DNA of 64,000 bases from Hyphomicrobiales bacterium (GCA_900468625.1 UBUL01000018.1:531315-595314); one strand, 5' to 3'; positions 37,225 through 47,518 are shown, numbered from the stretch's first letter. Numbers and translations are program-made. Notes: a model not told the origin generated them from the letters alone.

Positions 37225-39059
37225 GCCGGTGTCTGAGCAGGCAACGAGAGGATGAAACGCGCCCCGAGCAGTGTCGAGCCATCGCTGTCTGTGATATTCT
37301 CGGCGCGCAGCGACCCGCCATGCGCCTCGGCGATCTGCCGGCTGATGGAAAGGCCGAGGCCGGAATTCTGCCCGAAACCTTCCGATTCCGGCCGGTCGGT
37401 GTAGAAGCGCTCGAAGATGCGGTCGATGTTTTCGGCCTGAATGCCGGGGCCGTTATCCTCGATATAGATCACGCAGCGCGTCCTCGTGCGTGTCAGCCGG
37501 ACAGTGATCTTGCCGGTGTCGGCGGGAACGAAGGACCGCGCGTTTTCGATGAGGTTGGTGACGATCTGGCCGATGCGGAGATCGTGGCCGTTGGCGATGA
37601 ACTTCGCCTTATCGGCCGGTTTGCGATCGACCACATATTCGATCTCTACGGCCTTCTTGCTGTGTCCGACCTGCCTCGAAATCTCGATCATGTCGCGCAG
37701 CAGCACTTCCAGATCGAGAGATTTCGCATCCGAGCGGGCAAGTTCGGCATCGAGGCGCGAGGCATCGGAGATATCGCTGATCAGGCGGTCGAGGCGGCGA
37801 ACGTCGTGCTGGATCACATCCATCAGCCGCTTCTTGGAATCGTCGCTCTTGGCAAGCGGCAGCGTTTCGACGGCGCTGCGTAGCGATGTCAGCGGATTTT
37901 TCAGCTCGTGGCTGACATCTGCGGCAAAACTTTCGATCGCGTCGATCCGATCGTAGAGCGCAGATGTCATGTCGCGCAGTGCGATCGAGAGGTTGCCGAT
38001 TTCGTCCTGGCGGGCCGAGAAATCCGGGATTTCCTCGCGCTCCTTCGCCCCGCCGCGCCGCACGCGGATAGCGGCTGCCGAAAGCCGGCGCAGCGGATTG
38101 GCGATGGTGGAGGACAGAAGCAGCGAAAGCACGACGTTGACCAGCGTCGCGACGCCGAAGACGCGCATGATCGCCAGGCGCTCGGCATGAACGATCTTGT
38201 CGATGTCGCCTGCCTGGGTGGACAAGAGCAGCACGCCGAGAACGGCGCGGAAGCGCTGGATCGGCACGGCGACGGAAACGATCAGTTCGCCCTTCTCGGT
38301 GGTGCGGACCACCGCGCCGCGCACACCCGTCAGCGCATTCATGACTTCCGGATAGATGGAGCCGTCGCCGCCTGGCGCTTCCTTGTAAACCGGCAGGTTG
38401 CCCGGCTGCAGCATCTTGTTGAGCAAGCCGCTGAACCAGTCGGACCAGCTCGGCTTCTCGTCGTCGACGGGCGGCAGATCGTAGCGCAGCACCTGGCCGC
38501 GGGAATAGAGATGGCGGCTGTCGAGCAGCAGGTTCGCATCGGCATCGAAGATGCGGGCGCGTGTGCGGGTCGGCGAGATTAGCCGCGTCAGCACCGGCGC
38601 CACCTTTTCCGGATCGATCGGGAATTCCAGGTCCTCGTCGTTCGGAACCGGCGTGATGCTCTGGCCTGCCTGAAGCTCCAGGAGCTTCTGCGGATCGATG
38701 GTGATGGAATTGGTGTCGACGGACGCCGAAGCCGAGACGGCACCGGCGATGATCTCGCCCTGCGTCAGCAGACTTTCGACGCGGGCGTCGATCAAGCCCT
38801 CGCGGAACTGGTTGAGATAGAGGATACCGCCGACGAGCACAACGAGGGCGGCGAGATTGAAGAACAGGATGCGCCGCGTCAGGCTCGAAAACACGGCGTT
38901 GCCGAAGATGCGGCGGATCAGCACGAAGGGATGCGTCCATCGCCGGCGCGCGATTCGAGCGCCGCTCGAGCTTTCCGAGTCGTCTATGTCTCTGTCCTGC
39001 ACAAGCTGTGCCAAGCCCACGGCCCTTTCGAAGAACGGGATCCGCGATCCCGTCCGCAT
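37221..39059 (-). CDS. chvG: sensor histidine kinase ChvG (ExoS)
   Basis: ChvG is the membrane sensor of the ChvG/ChvI system, which controls envelope, acid response, exopolysaccharide and host-interaction genes in rhizobia and Agrobacterium. The 612-residue protein has a first membrane segment at 63-83 and a periplasmic loop to about 290. A second segment at 296-318 is followed by a HAMP region, HisKA with FAADVSHELKNPLTSLRSAV (His384) and HATPase_c (DNGPGIQAENIDRIFERFYT, GLGLSISRQIAEAHGG). The N-terminus before residue 45 is variable, so the start is less certain. It lies 39 bp after chvI. Confidence 0.96.
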   Translation of the reverse strand: MRTGSRIPFFERAVGLAQLVQDRDIDDSESSSGARIARRRWTHPFVLIRRIFGNAVFSSLTRRILFFNLAALVVLVGGILYLNQFREGLIDARVESLLTQGEIIAGAVSASASVDTNSITIDPQKLLELQAGQSITPVPNDEDLEFPIDPEKVAPVLTRLISPTRTRARIFDADANLLLDSRHLYSRGQVLRYDLPPVDDEKPSWSDWFSGLLNKMLQPGNLPVYKEAPGGDGSIYPEVMNALTGVRGAVVRTTEKGELIVSVAVPIQRFRAVLGVLLLSTQAGDIDKIVHAERLAIMRVFGVATLVNVVLSLLLSSTIANPLRRLSAAAIRVRRGGAKEREEIPDFSARQDEIGNLSIALRDMTSALYDRIDAIESFAADVSHELKNPLTSLRSAVETLPLAKSDDSKKRLMDVIQHDVRRLDRLISDISDASRLDAELARSDAKSLDLEVLLRDMIEISRQVGHSKKAVEIEYVVDRKPADKAKFIANGHDLRIGQIVTNLIENARSFVPADTGKITVRLTRTRTRCVIYIEDNGPGIQAENIDRIFERFYTDRPESEGFGQNSGLGLSISRQIAEAHGGSLRAENITDSDGSTLLGARFILSLPAQTPA

Positions 39060-39098
39060 GCTCTTATTCCATGGTTCGCCGTATGGTCCAGTTAACTC

Positions 39099-39833
39099 TT
39101 ATGCAGCTTCGCGGAAGCGATAGCCCACGCCATACAGCGTCTCGATCATATCAAAATCGAGGTCGACCATCTTGAATTTCTTGCGCAGCCGCTTGATGTG
39201 GCTGTCGATCGTGCGGTCGTCGACATAGACCTGTTCGTCGTAGGCGGCGTCCATAAGGGCGTCGCGGCTCTTGACCACGCCCGGGCGCTGGGCAAGCGAA
39301 TGCAGGATGAGAAATTCCGTGACGGTCAGCGTCACCGGCTCGCCCTTCCAGGTGCAGGTGTGCCGTTCCTGGTCCATGACGAGCTGGCCGCGTTCCAGCG
39401 AGCGGGCCTGCTGCGTTGCACCTGGCTTGGCGGCTGCGGTGCTGCCGCCGGCGGCATTTGCGGCTTCGCGAGCCGAAGCCCGGCGCAGCACCGCCTTGAC
39501 GCGCTCGACCAGCAGACGCTGGGAGAATGGTTTGGTGATGAAGTCGTCGGCGCCCATCTTCAAGCCGAACAGCTCGTCGATCTCCTCGTCCTTGGAGGTG
39601 AGGAAGATCACCGGCAGGTCGGATTTCTGGCGCAGGCGGCGCAAGAGTTCCATTCCGTCCATGCGCGGCATCTTGATATCGAAGATCGCCAGTTGCGGCG
39701 GCCGGGCAAGCAGGCCGTCCAGCGCCGAGGCTCCGTCCGTATAGGTCTCTACCTTATATCCCTCTGCTTCCAAGGCAATCGATACGGAAGTCAGGATATT
39801 GCGGTCGTCATCAACGAGCGCGATTGTCAACAT
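39099..39833 (-). CDS. chvI: response regulator ChvI
   Basis: ChvI is the OmpR-family partner of ChvG. The receiver domain ([20 protein letters not shown]) has the phospho-Asp in [17 protein letters not shown] low-complexity Ala/Gly linker follows, then a winged-helix DNA-binding domain ([32 protein letters not shown]). I chose ATG 39833, which makes the phospho-site Asp52, as I recall for S. meliloti ChvI. An ATG 18 nt upstream at 39851 is also possible. It is the promoter-proximal gene of chvI-chvG-hprK and is divergent from pckA. Confidence 0.97.
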   Translation of the reverse strand: MLTIALVDDDRNILTSVSIALEAEGYKVETYTDGASALDGLLARPPQLAIFDIKMPRMDGMELLRRLRQKSDLPVIFLTSKDEEIDELFGLKMGADDFITKPFSQRLLVERVKAVLRRASAREAANAAGGSTAAAKPGATQQARSLERGQLVMDQERHTCTWKGEPVTLTVTEFLILHSLAQRPGVVKSRDALMDAAYDEQVYVDDRTIDSHIKRLRKKFKMVDLDFDMIETLYGVGYRFREAA

Positions 39834-40037
39834 GGTATTCGTCTCCGTCATCAGTGCGCATCTCCCGGATTTGGAATCCAGCCCAGGCGGTCTGCCAGCT
39901 CGGTCGGCGGTAACCTGGCGCGCTTATGGGGATAAAGGTGGAACAAATTGTGGCAAAGATAAAGGGGAGGATTGTCGCGGCCCAAAACCCTTGCGCAATA
40001 GTTGTGCGGCGAAACGTCTCTCCACCCTTCATTCAAA

Positions 40038-40076
40038 CGATTTAAAATTATCGCGATTTATTTAAATCGATTAAAT
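40038..40076. promoter_or_regulatory. AT-rich palindromes upstream of pckA, candidate LacI-family operator
   Basis: CGATTTAAAATTATCG at 40038-40053 and CGATTTATTTAAATCG at 40054-40069 form a 32-bp near-palindrome with three mismatches per arm. A second near-palindrome, TTTAAATCGATTAAAT, spans 40061-40076. CG centres at 40038 and 40068 are 30 bp apart. pckA in Sinorhizobium is controlled by the LacI-family regulator PckR, and LacI-type operators have a central CG. Assignment to PckR is inference. The rest of the 351-bp chvI-pckA gap shows only AT-rich promoter-like sequence. Confidence 0.5.
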
Positions 40077-40184
40077 ACCTGATATTATTAAATATTTTTT
40101 GATGATAGCCCTTGTGCTTTTAAAAAGAGCCCTCTACGCTTTAGACAATTCTAACGGCCAAGCCCCTTTGTAGAGGAAAAAGTG

Positions 40185-41795
40185 ATGGAGCAATTCGGCG
40201 TCCGTAATCCCGCGACTGAACTGGGATCGATCGGCCTGGGAGCCGCTGCCAGTGTACGCTATAATCTCATGGCGGCTCATCTTTACGAGGAGGCGATTCG
40301 CCGTCGCGAAGCCGATCTGACCGCCGATGGTGCGCTCAGGGCTTTGACCGGTCAGCACACCGGCCGTTCCCCGAAGGACAAGTTCGTGGTGCGCAACGCC
40401 ACCACCGAGGATCAGATCTGGTGGGACAACAACAAGCCGATGTCTCCGGAGCATTTCGAGCTGCTGCACGAGGACATGCTGGCCCATGCCCGCGACAAGG
40501 ACCTGTTCGTGCAGGATCTGATCGGCGGCGCCGACGTCGAATATGCTTTGCCGACGCGCGTCATCACCGAATTCGCCTGGCACTCGCTGTTCATCCGCAA
40601 CCTGCTGATCCGCCCCGATCGCTCCGCGCTCGAAAGCTTCGTGCCGAAGCTGACGATCATCGACCTGCCGAGCTTCCGCGCCGATCCGGAGCGTCACGGC
40701 TGCCGCACGGAAACGGTGATCGCCTGCGATCTCGTCAACGGCATCGTTTTGATCGGCGGCACATCCTATGCCGGCGAGATGAAGAAATCCGTCTTCACCG
40801 TGCTGAACTACCTGCTGCCGGAACGCGGCGTCATGCCGATGCATTGCTCGGCCAATGTCGGTCCGGAAGGCGACGCCGCGATCTTTTTCGGCCTGTCCGG
40901 CACCGGCAAGACGACGCTGTCGGCCGACCCGACCCGCACGCTCATCGGCGACGACGAGCACGGCTGGGGCGAAAACGGCATCTTCAATTTCGAAGGCGGC
41001 TGCTACGCCAAGACCATCCGCCTGTCGCCCGAGGCCGAGCCGGAAATCTACGCTACGACGCGCCGTTTCGGCACCGTGCTGGAAAATGTCGTCCTCGACG
41101 AACATGGCCAGCCCGATCTCGATGATGGTTCGCTGACGGAAAACACCCGCAGCGCCTATCCGCTGCATTTCATTCCGAATGCTTCGGCGTCAGGCATTAC
41201 GGGCCATCCCGAGACGATCATCATGCTGACTGCCGATGCTTTCGGCGTCATGCCGCCGATCGCCAAGCTGACGCCGGATCAGGCCATGTATCACTTCCTG
41301 TCCGGCTACACCGCCAAGGTCGCCGGCACGGAAAAGGGCGTCGTCGAGCCGGAAGCCACCTTCTCGACCTGCTTCGGCGCTCCCTTCATGCCGCGTCACC
41401 CGGCCGAATACGGCAACCTGCTCAAGGAGCTGATCGCCCGCCACGGCGCCCGTTGCTGGCTGGTCAACACCGGCTGGACCGGCGGCGCCTATGGCACGGG
41501 ACGTCGCATGCCGATCAAGGCGACGCGCGCATTGCTTGCCGCGGCCCTGAAGGGCGATCTCGACAATGTCGAATTCCGCGTCGATCAGAATTTCGGCTTT
41601 GCGGTTCCGGTTGCGGTCGACGGCGTCGATGGTGCCGTCCTCGATCCGCGTTCCACCTGGGCAGATGGCGAAGCGTATGATGCGCAGGCGAAAAAGCTGG
41701 TGCAGATGTTCGTCACCAACTTCGCGAAGTTCGAGGATCATGTGGACGGCAACGTCCGTGACGCGGCTCCGGGGATGCCGGTCGCAGCGGAATAA
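40185..41795 (+). CDS. pckA: phosphoenolpyruvate carboxykinase (ATP)
   Basis: PckA converts oxaloacetate and ATP to phosphoenolpyruvate, the first step of gluconeogenesis from C4-dicarboxylates. The 536-residue protein has [18 protein letters not shown] near residue 55, [18 protein letters not shown], and the P-loop [39 protein letters not shown] and [15 protein letters not shown] also match. ATG 40185 follows AGAGG at about 40172; a GTG directly upstream is a less likely start. It is divergent from chvI, facing the HprK/HPr regulatory PTS. A terminator follows at 41835. Confidence 0.98.
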   Translation: MEQFGVRNPATELGSIGLGAAASVRYNLMAAHLYEEAIRRREADLTADGALRALTGQHTGRSPKDKFVVRNATTEDQIWWDNNKPMSPEHFELLHEDMLAHARDKDLFVQDLIGGADVEYALPTRVITEFAWHSLFIRNLLIRPDRSALESFVPKLTIIDLPSFRADPERHGCRTETVIACDLVNGIVLIGGTSYAGEMKKSVFTVLNYLLPERGVMPMHCSANVGPEGDAAIFFGLSGTGKTTLSADPTRTLIGDDEHGWGENGIFNFEGGCYAKTIRLSPEAEPEIYATTRRFGTVLENVVLDEHGQPDLDDGSLTENTRSAYPLHFIPNASASGITGHPETIIMLTADAFGVMPPIAKLTPDQAMYHFLSGYTAKVAGTEKGVVEPEATFSTCFGAPFMPRHPAEYGNLLKELIARHGARCWLVNTGWTGGAYGTGRRMPIKATRALLAAALKGDLDNVEFRVDQNFGFAVPVAVDGVDGAVLDPRSTWADGEAYDAQAKKLVQMFVTNFAKFEDHVDGNVRDAAPGMPVAAE

Positions 41796-41834
41796 GGAGC
41801 CCACGCGAGCCTTGACTCACGTGAAACTTATGAC

Positions 41835-41867
41835 CCGCCCTCGTGTGTATAGCGAGGGCGGTTTTTT
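41835..41867 (+). terminator. pckA terminator
   Basis: A perfect 9-bp stem CCGCCCTCG / CGAGGGCGG with a 9-nt loop is followed by TTTTTT. It lies 40 nt after the pckA stop. Confidence 0.93.
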
Positions 41868-41888
41868 CTCGGGGGAATCCGACCACCA

Positions 41889-42021
41889 CCCCTTCTCCCC
41901 TCGGGGAGAAGGGGCCAGAGGGGAGAAGGGGGCGGCATAGCAAAGGGATCATTCTTTGAAAAACAAGAACTTCCCGCGGCGATCCCCCTCACCCTGCCCT
42001 CTCCCCGAGGGGAGGGGGAAA
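41889..42021. repeat. pair of C/G-rich palindromic repeats
   Basis: A perfect palindrome CCCCTTCTCCCC-TC-GGGGAGAAGGGG occupies 41889-41914. A second element at about 41984-42021 reads CCCCTCACCCTGCCCTCTCC, then CCGAGGGGAGGGGG. The second is the reverse complement of the element at 57599-57633. Both sit in the 332-bp gap between pckA and arfB, where I see nothing else except the pckA terminator and the arfB leader. Confidence 0.8.
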
Positions 42022-42127
42022 CATGCCGCGCTCCGCTCGAAGAGGCAAAGGCGAAGGAAACTCATCCTCGCCACAACCATATTTTCAACCGCGCATCAAT
42101 GTGGGATAGACAGGCGCGGAGAAAATC

Positions 42128-42562
42128 ATGGCCAGCGAAGCGCTTTACATCAACGACCGGATTACGATTGCCGGCTGGGAGCTGACGGAACAGTTCGTTC
42201 TGGCGGGCGGTCCCGGCGGTCAGAACGTCAACAAGGTCGCAACCGCGGTCCAGCTTTTCTTCAACGTCCAGAATTCCCCATCGCTGACGGAGCGCGTCAA
42301 GGCGAATGCGATCAGGCTCGCCGGCCGTCGCGTGTCCAAGGAAGGCGTTCTGATGATCGAGGCCAGCCGCTTCCGCAGTCAGGATCGCAATCGCGACGAT
42401 GCACGCGAGCGCCTGAAGGAACTGATCATCGAAGCAGCAGCGCCGCCACCGCCGCCGCGCCGGAAGACCAAGCCGACAAAGGGGTCCATCGAGCGCCGTC
42501 TGAAGGAGAAATCCGGGCGCTCCGAGGTCAAGAAGATGCGCGGCAAGGTCGGTGGCGATTAG
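42128..42562 (+). CDS. arfB: alternative ribosome-rescue factor ArfB (YaeJ)
   Basis: ArfB is a peptidyl-tRNA hydrolase that frees ribosomes stalled without a stop codon, independently of tmRNA. The 144-residue protein contains the catalytic GGQ in FVLAGGPGGQNVNKVATAVQ, with GGQ at residues 30-32. A Pro-rich hinge follows, then a basic C-terminal tail (RRKTKPTKGSIERRLKEKSG) that in the family enters the mRNA channel. It lacks the codon-recognition domain of RF1/RF2, as expected. It stands alone, flanked by palindromic repeats. Confidence 0.95.
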   Translation: MASEALYINDRITIAGWELTEQFVLAGGPGGQNVNKVATAVQLFFNVQNSPSLTERVKANAIRLAGRRVSKEGVLMIEASRFRSQDRNRDDARERLKELIIEAAAPPPPPRRKTKPTKGSIERRLKEKSGRSEVKKMRGKVGGD

Positions 42563-42660
42563 ATTTGGTTTCTGGGCTGCGGTTTGGATTTGGTTGGGTC
42601 AAAGTGGCTTGTCGGGTGAGTTCAGTGTTGTGGACGCTATCTGCCCGGCGCCTCATTCTA

Positions 42661-42795
42661 GCCTTCTCCCCGCATGCGGGGAGAGGGGACGACATAGCGA
42701 AACAGCAAGACTCTCAGTTGCGGCGGCTGGCTTGAGGCAGGATTAAACCCCCTCGCCCCGCTTGCGGGGAGAGGGTTGGGGTGAGGGCCGGGCAC
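42661..42795. repeat. two palindromic repeats between arfB and alkB
   Basis: CTCCCCGCATGCGGGGAG at 42666-42683 is a perfect palindrome within a longer C/G-rich element. A second one, CCCTCGCCCCGC-TT-GCGGGGAGAGGG, spans 42748-42775 and continues as TTGGGGTGAGGG. The two are related to the elements at 41984-42021 and 57599-57633. They fill most of the 286-bp gap between arfB and alkB. Confidence 0.75.
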
Positions 42796-42848
42796 CAAAG
42801 CGCTAGAACGACACGCTCACCCAACCGGCGTCATCGTAGGAAACCAGA

Positions 42849-43457
42849 ATGCTGCTCCCCAACGGAATTCGCCATCTCCCCGGATATCTCGACCGCCCTG
42901 CCCAAGAAGGGCTGGTCGAGACGATTCGCGCCGTCGTGGCCGAAGCGCCGCTCTACACACCGGTCATGCCTGGCACCGGCAAGGAGATGTCGGTACGGAT
43001 GACCAATTGCGGTTCGCTTGGCTGGGTGACGGACAAGCTGCGCGGTTATCGCTATCAGCCAACGCACCCGGTTACCGGTCGCCCTTGGCCGGCCATGCCG
43101 CCGCAATTGCTCGATCTCTGGAATGACATAGCAGGCTATGAAAAGCCGCCCGAGGCCTGCCTCGTCAATTTCTACAGCGACGACGCACGCATGGGCCTGC
43201 ATCAGGATCGCGACGAACAGGACCTCAACGCGCCCGTGCTGTCGATCTCGCTCGGCAACACCTGCCTCTTTCGCGTCGGCGGCCTCAGCCGCAATGATCG
43301 CACGCTATCTTTCAAGCTTGCGAGCGGCGATATCGTCGTTCTCGGCGACGAGGGCAGGCTATGCTTCCATGGCGTCGACCGAATCTATCCGGCGACCTCG
43401 ACACTCTTGAAGAATGGCGGGCGGATCAATCTGACACTCAGGCGCGTCCAGCCCTGA
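42849..43457 (+). CDS. alkB: alpha-ketoglutarate-dependent dioxygenase AlkB
   Basis: AlkB oxidatively demethylates 1-methyladenine and 3-methylcytosine in DNA and RNA. The 202-residue protein carries the iron ligands His118 and Asp120 in GLHQDRDEQDL and His174 in LCFHGVDRIYP. The 2-oxoglutarate-binding arginine is in GGRINLTLRRVQP. NFYSDDARMG and VLSISLGNTCLFRVGG also match the family. It ends 3 bp before the convergent coaA stop, with no terminator between them. Confidence 0.95.
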   Translation: MLLPNGIRHLPGYLDRPAQEGLVETIRAVVAEAPLYTPVMPGTGKEMSVRMTNCGSLGWVTDKLRGYRYQPTHPVTGRPWPAMPPQLLDLWNDIAGYEKPPEACLVNFYSDDARMGLHQDRDEQDLNAPVLSISLGNTCLFRVGGLSRNDRTLSFKLASGDIVVLGDEGRLCFHGVDRIYPATSTLLKNGGRINLTLRRVQP

Positions 43458-43460
43458 GCC

Positions 43461-44456
43461 TCAGAGCTTCCTCAACGCCACCTGCTCGATTAGATGGTTC
43501 TTACCCTTCTGCAGGATGAGGTCGGCGCGTGGGCGCGTCGGGAGGATGTTCTGGCGCAGGTTTTTCAGGTTGATGTTCTTCCAGAGCCCTTCGGCAATTG
43601 CGAGCGCCTCTTGCTCGTTGATCGACGCATAGCGATGGAAGAAGGAGTTGGGATCGCGGAAGGCGGTCTCGCGCAGCCGCATGAAGCGGGCGACGTACCA
43701 ATTGTGGATCAGCTCCTCGTCGGCATCGATATAGATCGAGAAGTCGAAGAAATCCGAGACCATCGGCACGATCTTGCCGTCTGCCGGCAGATGCCGCGAC
43801 TGCAGCACGTTGATGCCTTCGAAAATCAGGATATCCGGGCGGTCGACGGTCTTGAACTCGTTCGGCAGCACGTCATAGACGAGGTGCGAATAGGAGGGCG
43901 CCTGCACATTCGGCTGGCCGGCCTTGATGGCCGAAAGGAAGCGCAGCAGCGCCGCGGTATCGTAGCTCTCCGGAAAACCCTTGCGCTGCATCAGGTTGCG
44001 GCGCTGCAATTCGGCGTTCGGATAGAGAAAGCCGTCCGTGGTGACGAGATCGACCTTCGGGCTCGACGGCCAGCGGCCCAGCAATTCCTTCAGGATACGG
44101 GCCGTGGTGGACTTGCCGACGGCAACGGAGCCGGCAATGCCGATGACGAAAGGCGTCTTGGCGATATCGGAAAGGCTGAGGAAGCGATTGCGCTGCTCGA
44201 ACAGGATCTGCGAGGATTCCACATGCGAGGACAAAAGCCGCGACAGCGAGAGATAGATGCGCCGGACCTCGTCGAGATCAATCGGATCGCCCATCGAGCG
44301 CAGCCGCTTGACTTCGTCTGATGTCAGCGTCAGCGGCGTGTCGGCCCGGAATTTCGCCCATTCCTCCGAGGAGAAGAAATAATAGGGCGAATAGGCTTTC
44401 GCCTGGAAAATATCGAGTGTCTCGTGCGCTGGCTCGGTCTTGGTCGCTATCGTCAT
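43461..44456 (-). CDS. coaA: type I pantothenate kinase
   Basis: CoaA phosphorylates pantothenate, the first and regulated step of coenzyme A synthesis. The 331-residue protein shows [20 protein letters not shown] (P-loop near residue 105), [20 protein letters not shown] and [27 protein letters not shown] and [12 protein letters not shown] follow. It is the last gene of the minus-strand his operon, 6 bp after hisE, an arrangement common in Rhizobiales. Confidence 0.97.
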   Translation of the reverse strand: MTIATKTEPAHETLDIFQAKAYSPYYFFSSEEWAKFRADTPLTLTSDEVKRLRSMGDPIDLDEVRRIYLSLSRLLSSHVESSQILFEQRNRFLSLSDIAKTPFVIGIAGSVAVGKSTTARILKELLGRWPSSPKVDLVTTDGFLYPNAELQRRNLMQRKGFPESYDTAALLRFLSAIKAGQPNVQAPSYSHLVYDVLPNEFKTVDRPDILIFEGINVLQSRHLPADGKIVPMVSDFFDFSIYIDADEELIHNWYVARFMRLRETAFRDPNSFFHRYASINEQEALAIAEGLWKNINLKNLRQNILPTRPRADLILQKGKNHLIEQVALRKL

Positions 44457-44462
44457 TGCGTT

Positions 44463-44777
44463 TTACCGGCTTGCCTTTTCTTGAAGGCCGGATTGGCTGG
44501 TGCGCCTCTCGAGCTCACCCATGACATCCTGCAACGGAATACCGGCAATCTTCAATACGACTAAAAGGTGATACAGCAGATCGGCGGCCTCATAGGTGAG
44601 GTTGTCGCGATCGTTGGCGACCGCGGCCATGACGGCCTCGATCGCCTCTTCGCCCAGCTTTTTCGCCGCTTTCGGCTGCCCGGCGGCAAAAAGCTTCGCC
44701 GTCCAGGATTCGTCCGGCGAAGCCTTTGAGCGCTCCTCGACGATTCGTTCGAGGTCGGAAAGGGTGAATCCGCTCAT
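44463..44777 (-). CDS. hisE: phosphoribosyl-ATP pyrophosphatase
   Basis: HisE converts phosphoribosyl-ATP to phosphoribosyl-AMP, step two of histidine synthesis. The 104-residue helical protein has [20 protein letters not shown] and [20 protein letters not shown], which carry the acidic metal-binding helices, then [14 protein letters not shown] chose ATG 44777 because the longer frame runs back into hisF and is not conserved. HisI is not fused to it and is not in this window. Confidence 0.95.
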   Translation of the reverse strand: MSGFTLSDLERIVEERSKASPDESWTAKLFAAGQPKAAKKLGEEAIEAVMAAVANDRDNLTYEAADLLYHLLVVLKIAGIPLQDVMGELERRTSQSGLQEKASR

Positions 44778-44790
44778 CGCTCGCTGTCTC

Positions 44791-45579
44791 CTAATCCAGC
44801 CGCATGGGAATGCCGCGCTCGGCCATGTAGCGCTTTGCCTCGCCCACCGAATAGGTGCCGAAGTGGAATATCGAAGCGGCAAGCACGGCGGTCGCATGAC
44901 CCTCCTTGACGCCCGCGACGAGATCGTCGAGATCGCCGACGCCGCCGGACGCGATGACGGGTACGCGCACCGCATCGGCTATCGCCCGCGTCAGCTCCAG
45001 ATCGTAGCCGACCTTCGTGCCGTCGCGGTCCATGGAGGTGACAAGCAGTTCGCCGGCGCCGCGCTCGACCATCTTGCGGGCAAAATCGACCGCATCGGTG
45101 CCGGTCGCGTTGCGGCCACCATGGGTATAGATCTCCCAGGCGCTCAGATTATCGCCGCCGAGCGCCTCGGTCCGGCGCCGCTTGGCGTCGATGGACACGA
45201 CGATGCACTGGTTGCCGAACTTGTCGGCTGCTTCAGCCACGAAATCGGGATTGTTGACGGCCGCCGAGTTGATCGAAACCTTGTCGGCGCCGCAAAGCAG
45301 AAGCTTGCGGATATCGGCAATGGTGCGCACGCCGCCGCCGACCGTGACCGGCATGAAGCATTGCTCGGCGGTGCGGGCAACTACGTCGAAGATGGTGTCG
45401 CGATTGTCGGAGGAGGCGGTGATGTCGAGGAAGCAGAGTTCGTCGGCACCGGCGGCGTCATAGGCTTTGGCGGCCTCGACAGGATCGCCGGCATCGACGA
45501 GATTGACGAAATTGACGCCCTTGACGACACGGCCGTCCTTGACGTCGAGGCAGGGGATGACGCGGGCTTTCAGGGTCAT
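44791..45579 (-). CDS. hisF: imidazole glycerol phosphate synthase subunit HisF
   Basis: HisF is the cyclase subunit of IGP synthase; it uses ammonia from HisH to form the imidazole ring. The 262-residue barrel starts [20 protein letters not shown], with catalytic Asp11 in CLDVKDG. It has [15 protein letters not shown], the second catalytic Asp in [19 protein letters not shown], and [15 protein letters not shown]. It overlaps the hisA stop by 4 nt (ATGA). Confidence 0.98.
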   Translation of the reverse strand: MTLKARVIPCLDVKDGRVVKGVNFVNLVDAGDPVEAAKAYDAAGADELCFLDITASSDNRDTIFDVVARTAEQCFMPVTVGGGVRTIADIRKLLLCGADKVSINSAAVNNPDFVAEAADKFGNQCIVVSIDAKRRRTEALGGDNLSAWEIYTHGGRNATGTDAVDFARKMVERGAGELLVTSMDRDGTKVGYDLELTRAIADAVRVPVIASGGVGDLDDLVAGVKEGHATAVLAASIFHFGTYSVGEAKRYMAERGIPMRLD

Positions 45580-46319
45580 TGGGCTGCCTCCTTGGCCTGC
45601 TTGATCAGGGCCAGTGCTTCCTTCGGATCGATCCGGCCATCATAAAGCGCCCGGCCGGAAATCGCACCTTCCAGTTTGCGGGCGTCCGGCTGGATCATGC
45701 GGCGGATGTCGTCCAGCGAGGCAAGCCCGCCGGAGGCGATGACGGGAATGGAAACGGCATCGGCGAGTTCCAGCGTCGAGTCCCAGTTGATGCCGGTCAG
45801 AATGCCGTCGCGGTCGATATCGGTATAGATGATCGCGGCAACGCCAGCGCCCTCGAATTTCTTGGCCAGCTCGATAACGCCGAGTTCGGAAGCCTCGGCC
45901 CAGCCCTCGACGGCCACCTTGCCGCCCTTGGCATCGATGCCGACGGCGATATGGCCCGGATACCGCCGGCAGGCCTCGACGACAAGCGCAGGATCGCGCA
46001 CAGCGACGGTGCCGAGAATGACACGGGCAAGCCCGCGCGACAGCCAGTTTTCGATATGGTCGAGCGTGCGGATGCCGCCGCCGAGCTGTACGGGGTTCTT
46101 CGTCGCCTCGAGGATGGCGTCGACGGCGGCGCCGTTCACGGTCTCGCCGGCGAAGGCGCCGTTGAGGTCGATCACATGCAGCCATTCGAAGCCCTGGTCT
46201 TCAAAGGCTTTCGCCTGGGCAGCGGGATCGGGGTTGTAAACGGTCGCCTGCTCCATGTCGCCGAGCTTGAGGCGCACGCATTGGCCGTCTTTTAGGTCGA
46301 TAGCGGGAAAAAGAATCAT
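45576..46319 (-). CDS. hisA: ProFAR isomerase HisA
   Basis: HisA isomerises ProFAR to PRFAR, the substrate of HisF/HisH. The 247-residue barrel starts [20 protein letters not shown], with catalytic Asp8 in [56 protein letters not shown] (second catalytic Asp) and [17 protein letters not shown] follow. It lies between hisH (25 bp upstream) and hisF (4-nt overlap). Confidence 0.98.
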   Translation of the reverse strand: MILFPAIDLKDGQCVRLKLGDMEQATVYNPDPAAQAKAFEDQGFEWLHVIDLNGAFAGETVNGAAVDAILEATKNPVQLGGGIRTLDHIENWLSRGLARVILGTVAVRDPALVVEACRRYPGHIAVGIDAKGGKVAVEGWAEASELGVIELAKKFEGAGVAAIIYTDIDRDGILTGINWDSTLELADAVSIPVIASGGLASLDDIRRMIQPDARKLEGAISGRALYDGRIDPKEALALIKQAKEAAQ

Positions 46320-46344
46320 GATTTCTGTCCTTGGAGCGCGAGCT

Positions 46345-46995
46345 TTACGGCTTCCAGCGCAGGAAATTGGCGATCAGGGCAAGGCCGAGTTTCTGGCTCT
46401 TTTCCGGATGAAACTGTGCGCCGGCGATGTTGTCGCGGCCGACGAAGGCCGTCATCGGCCCGCCATAGTTGGTCGTCGCGATGACATCCTCACTATGGTC
46501 GGCGGCCAGATGGTAGGAATGGACGAAATAGGCGTGCAGTCCGTCAGGTCCGGTCTCGATCCCGTCGAAGAGAGCGTGCGGGTGACGGATATCCAGCGTG
46601 TTCCAGCCGATCTGCGGGATTTTCAGCGTCGGATCGTCCGGCGTCATTTCCTTGACGTCGCCCTTGATCCAGCCGAAGCCTTTCGTGATCGTCTTTTCCA
46701 GCCCGCGCGATGACATCAGCTGCATGCCGACGCAGATACCGAGGAAGGGGCGGCCCTTGTGTTCCACGACGTCGATGATCGCTTGCGTCATGCCGGGTAC
46801 CGCATCGAGGCCGCGGCGGCAATCGGCATAGGCGCCGACGCCTGGAAGCACGATGCGGTCGGCAGTGGCGACGCGCCCGGCATCATTGGTCAGGTCGATC
46901 TCCGCATTGATGCCCGCCTCGCGGGCAGCCCGCTCGAAGGCCTTGGTGGCCGAGCGCAGATTGCCGGAACCATAGTCGATAATCGCGACACGCAT
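46345..46995 (-). CDS. hisH: imidazole glycerol phosphate synthase subunit HisH
   Basis: HisH is the class I glutamine amidotransferase subunit that supplies ammonia to HisF. The 216-residue protein starts [20 protein letters not shown]. The nucleophile Cys is in [17 protein letters not shown]. The His and Glu of the triad lie in [20 protein letters not shown]. It is 2 bp downstream of the DUF2628 gene stop and 25 bp upstream of hisA. Confidence 0.98.
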   Translation of the reverse strand: MRVAIIDYGSGNLRSATKAFERAAREAGINAEIDLTNDAGRVATADRIVLPGVGAYADCRRGLDAVPGMTQAIIDVVEHKGRPFLGICVGMQLMSSRGLEKTITKGFGWIKGDVKEMTPDDPTLKIPQIGWNTLDIRHPHALFDGIETGPDGLHAYFVHSYHLAADHSEDVIATTNYGGPMTAFVGRDNIAGAQFHPEKSQKLGLALIANFLRWKP

Positions 46996-46997
46996 GG

Positions 46998-47495
46998 TCA
47001 GCGTCCTCCGTCATAGCCGGGAAGGCCGAAGCTTGGACCTGGGCGGCTGATGTTCATGTTGGTGGCCGTGATATCCCAATTTTTCAGACGGATATCCGCA
47101 TGTGGTTCCTGTTCCAGCTCGGAAAAGTGGATTTCCTCCGCCGTCGCCAGATCAGACGCCGAGACGAGGTTCTCGATCTTCCAACCGCGGCCAACGAGAC
47201 GATTGCCGGCTGCATGCAGCCCCTCAAGGGCTGCGAGGATATGCACGCTTAGCAGAACCGCAGCGCCGGCGGCAAAGAAGCCCGGCCTACGCATCAGTTC
47301 CAGCGCAATGCCCTGCAGCAGGAAAGCGGCAATCGCATACAGCCAAAGCCGATGGAAGAGCATCCAGAGCGTCGGAAACAGGAACGCCGTCCACGAAAAG
47401 CCGTCGCGGATGAATCGCGTTTCGTCGCGATACCGATCCGATATTTCGGATCGGTTCGGCGCTCCGGGCGGAGTCAAAATCAGATAGCTTGCCAT
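46998..47495 (-). CDS. DUF2628 membrane protein in the his operon
   Basis: This 165-residue protein of unknown function matches DUF2628. A basic N-terminal part ([20 protein letters not shown]) is followed by hydrophobic segments near 37-60 and 72-92, then a soluble tail. It sits between hisB (23 bp) and hisH (2 bp) on the same strand. The gene occupies this place in many Rhizobiales his operons, but no histidine-related activity is known. Confidence 0.85.
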   Translation of the reverse strand: MASYLILTPPGAPNRSEISDRYRDETRFIRDGFSWTAFLFPTLWMLFHRLWLYAIAAFLLQGIALELMRRPGFFAAGAAVLLSVHILAALEGLHAAGNRLVGRGWKIENLVSASDLATAEEIHFSELEQEPHADIRLKNWDITATNMNISRPGPSFGLPGYDGGR

Positions 47496-47518
47496 TCTTC
47501 ACTTCCCCAGTTTGGGGC

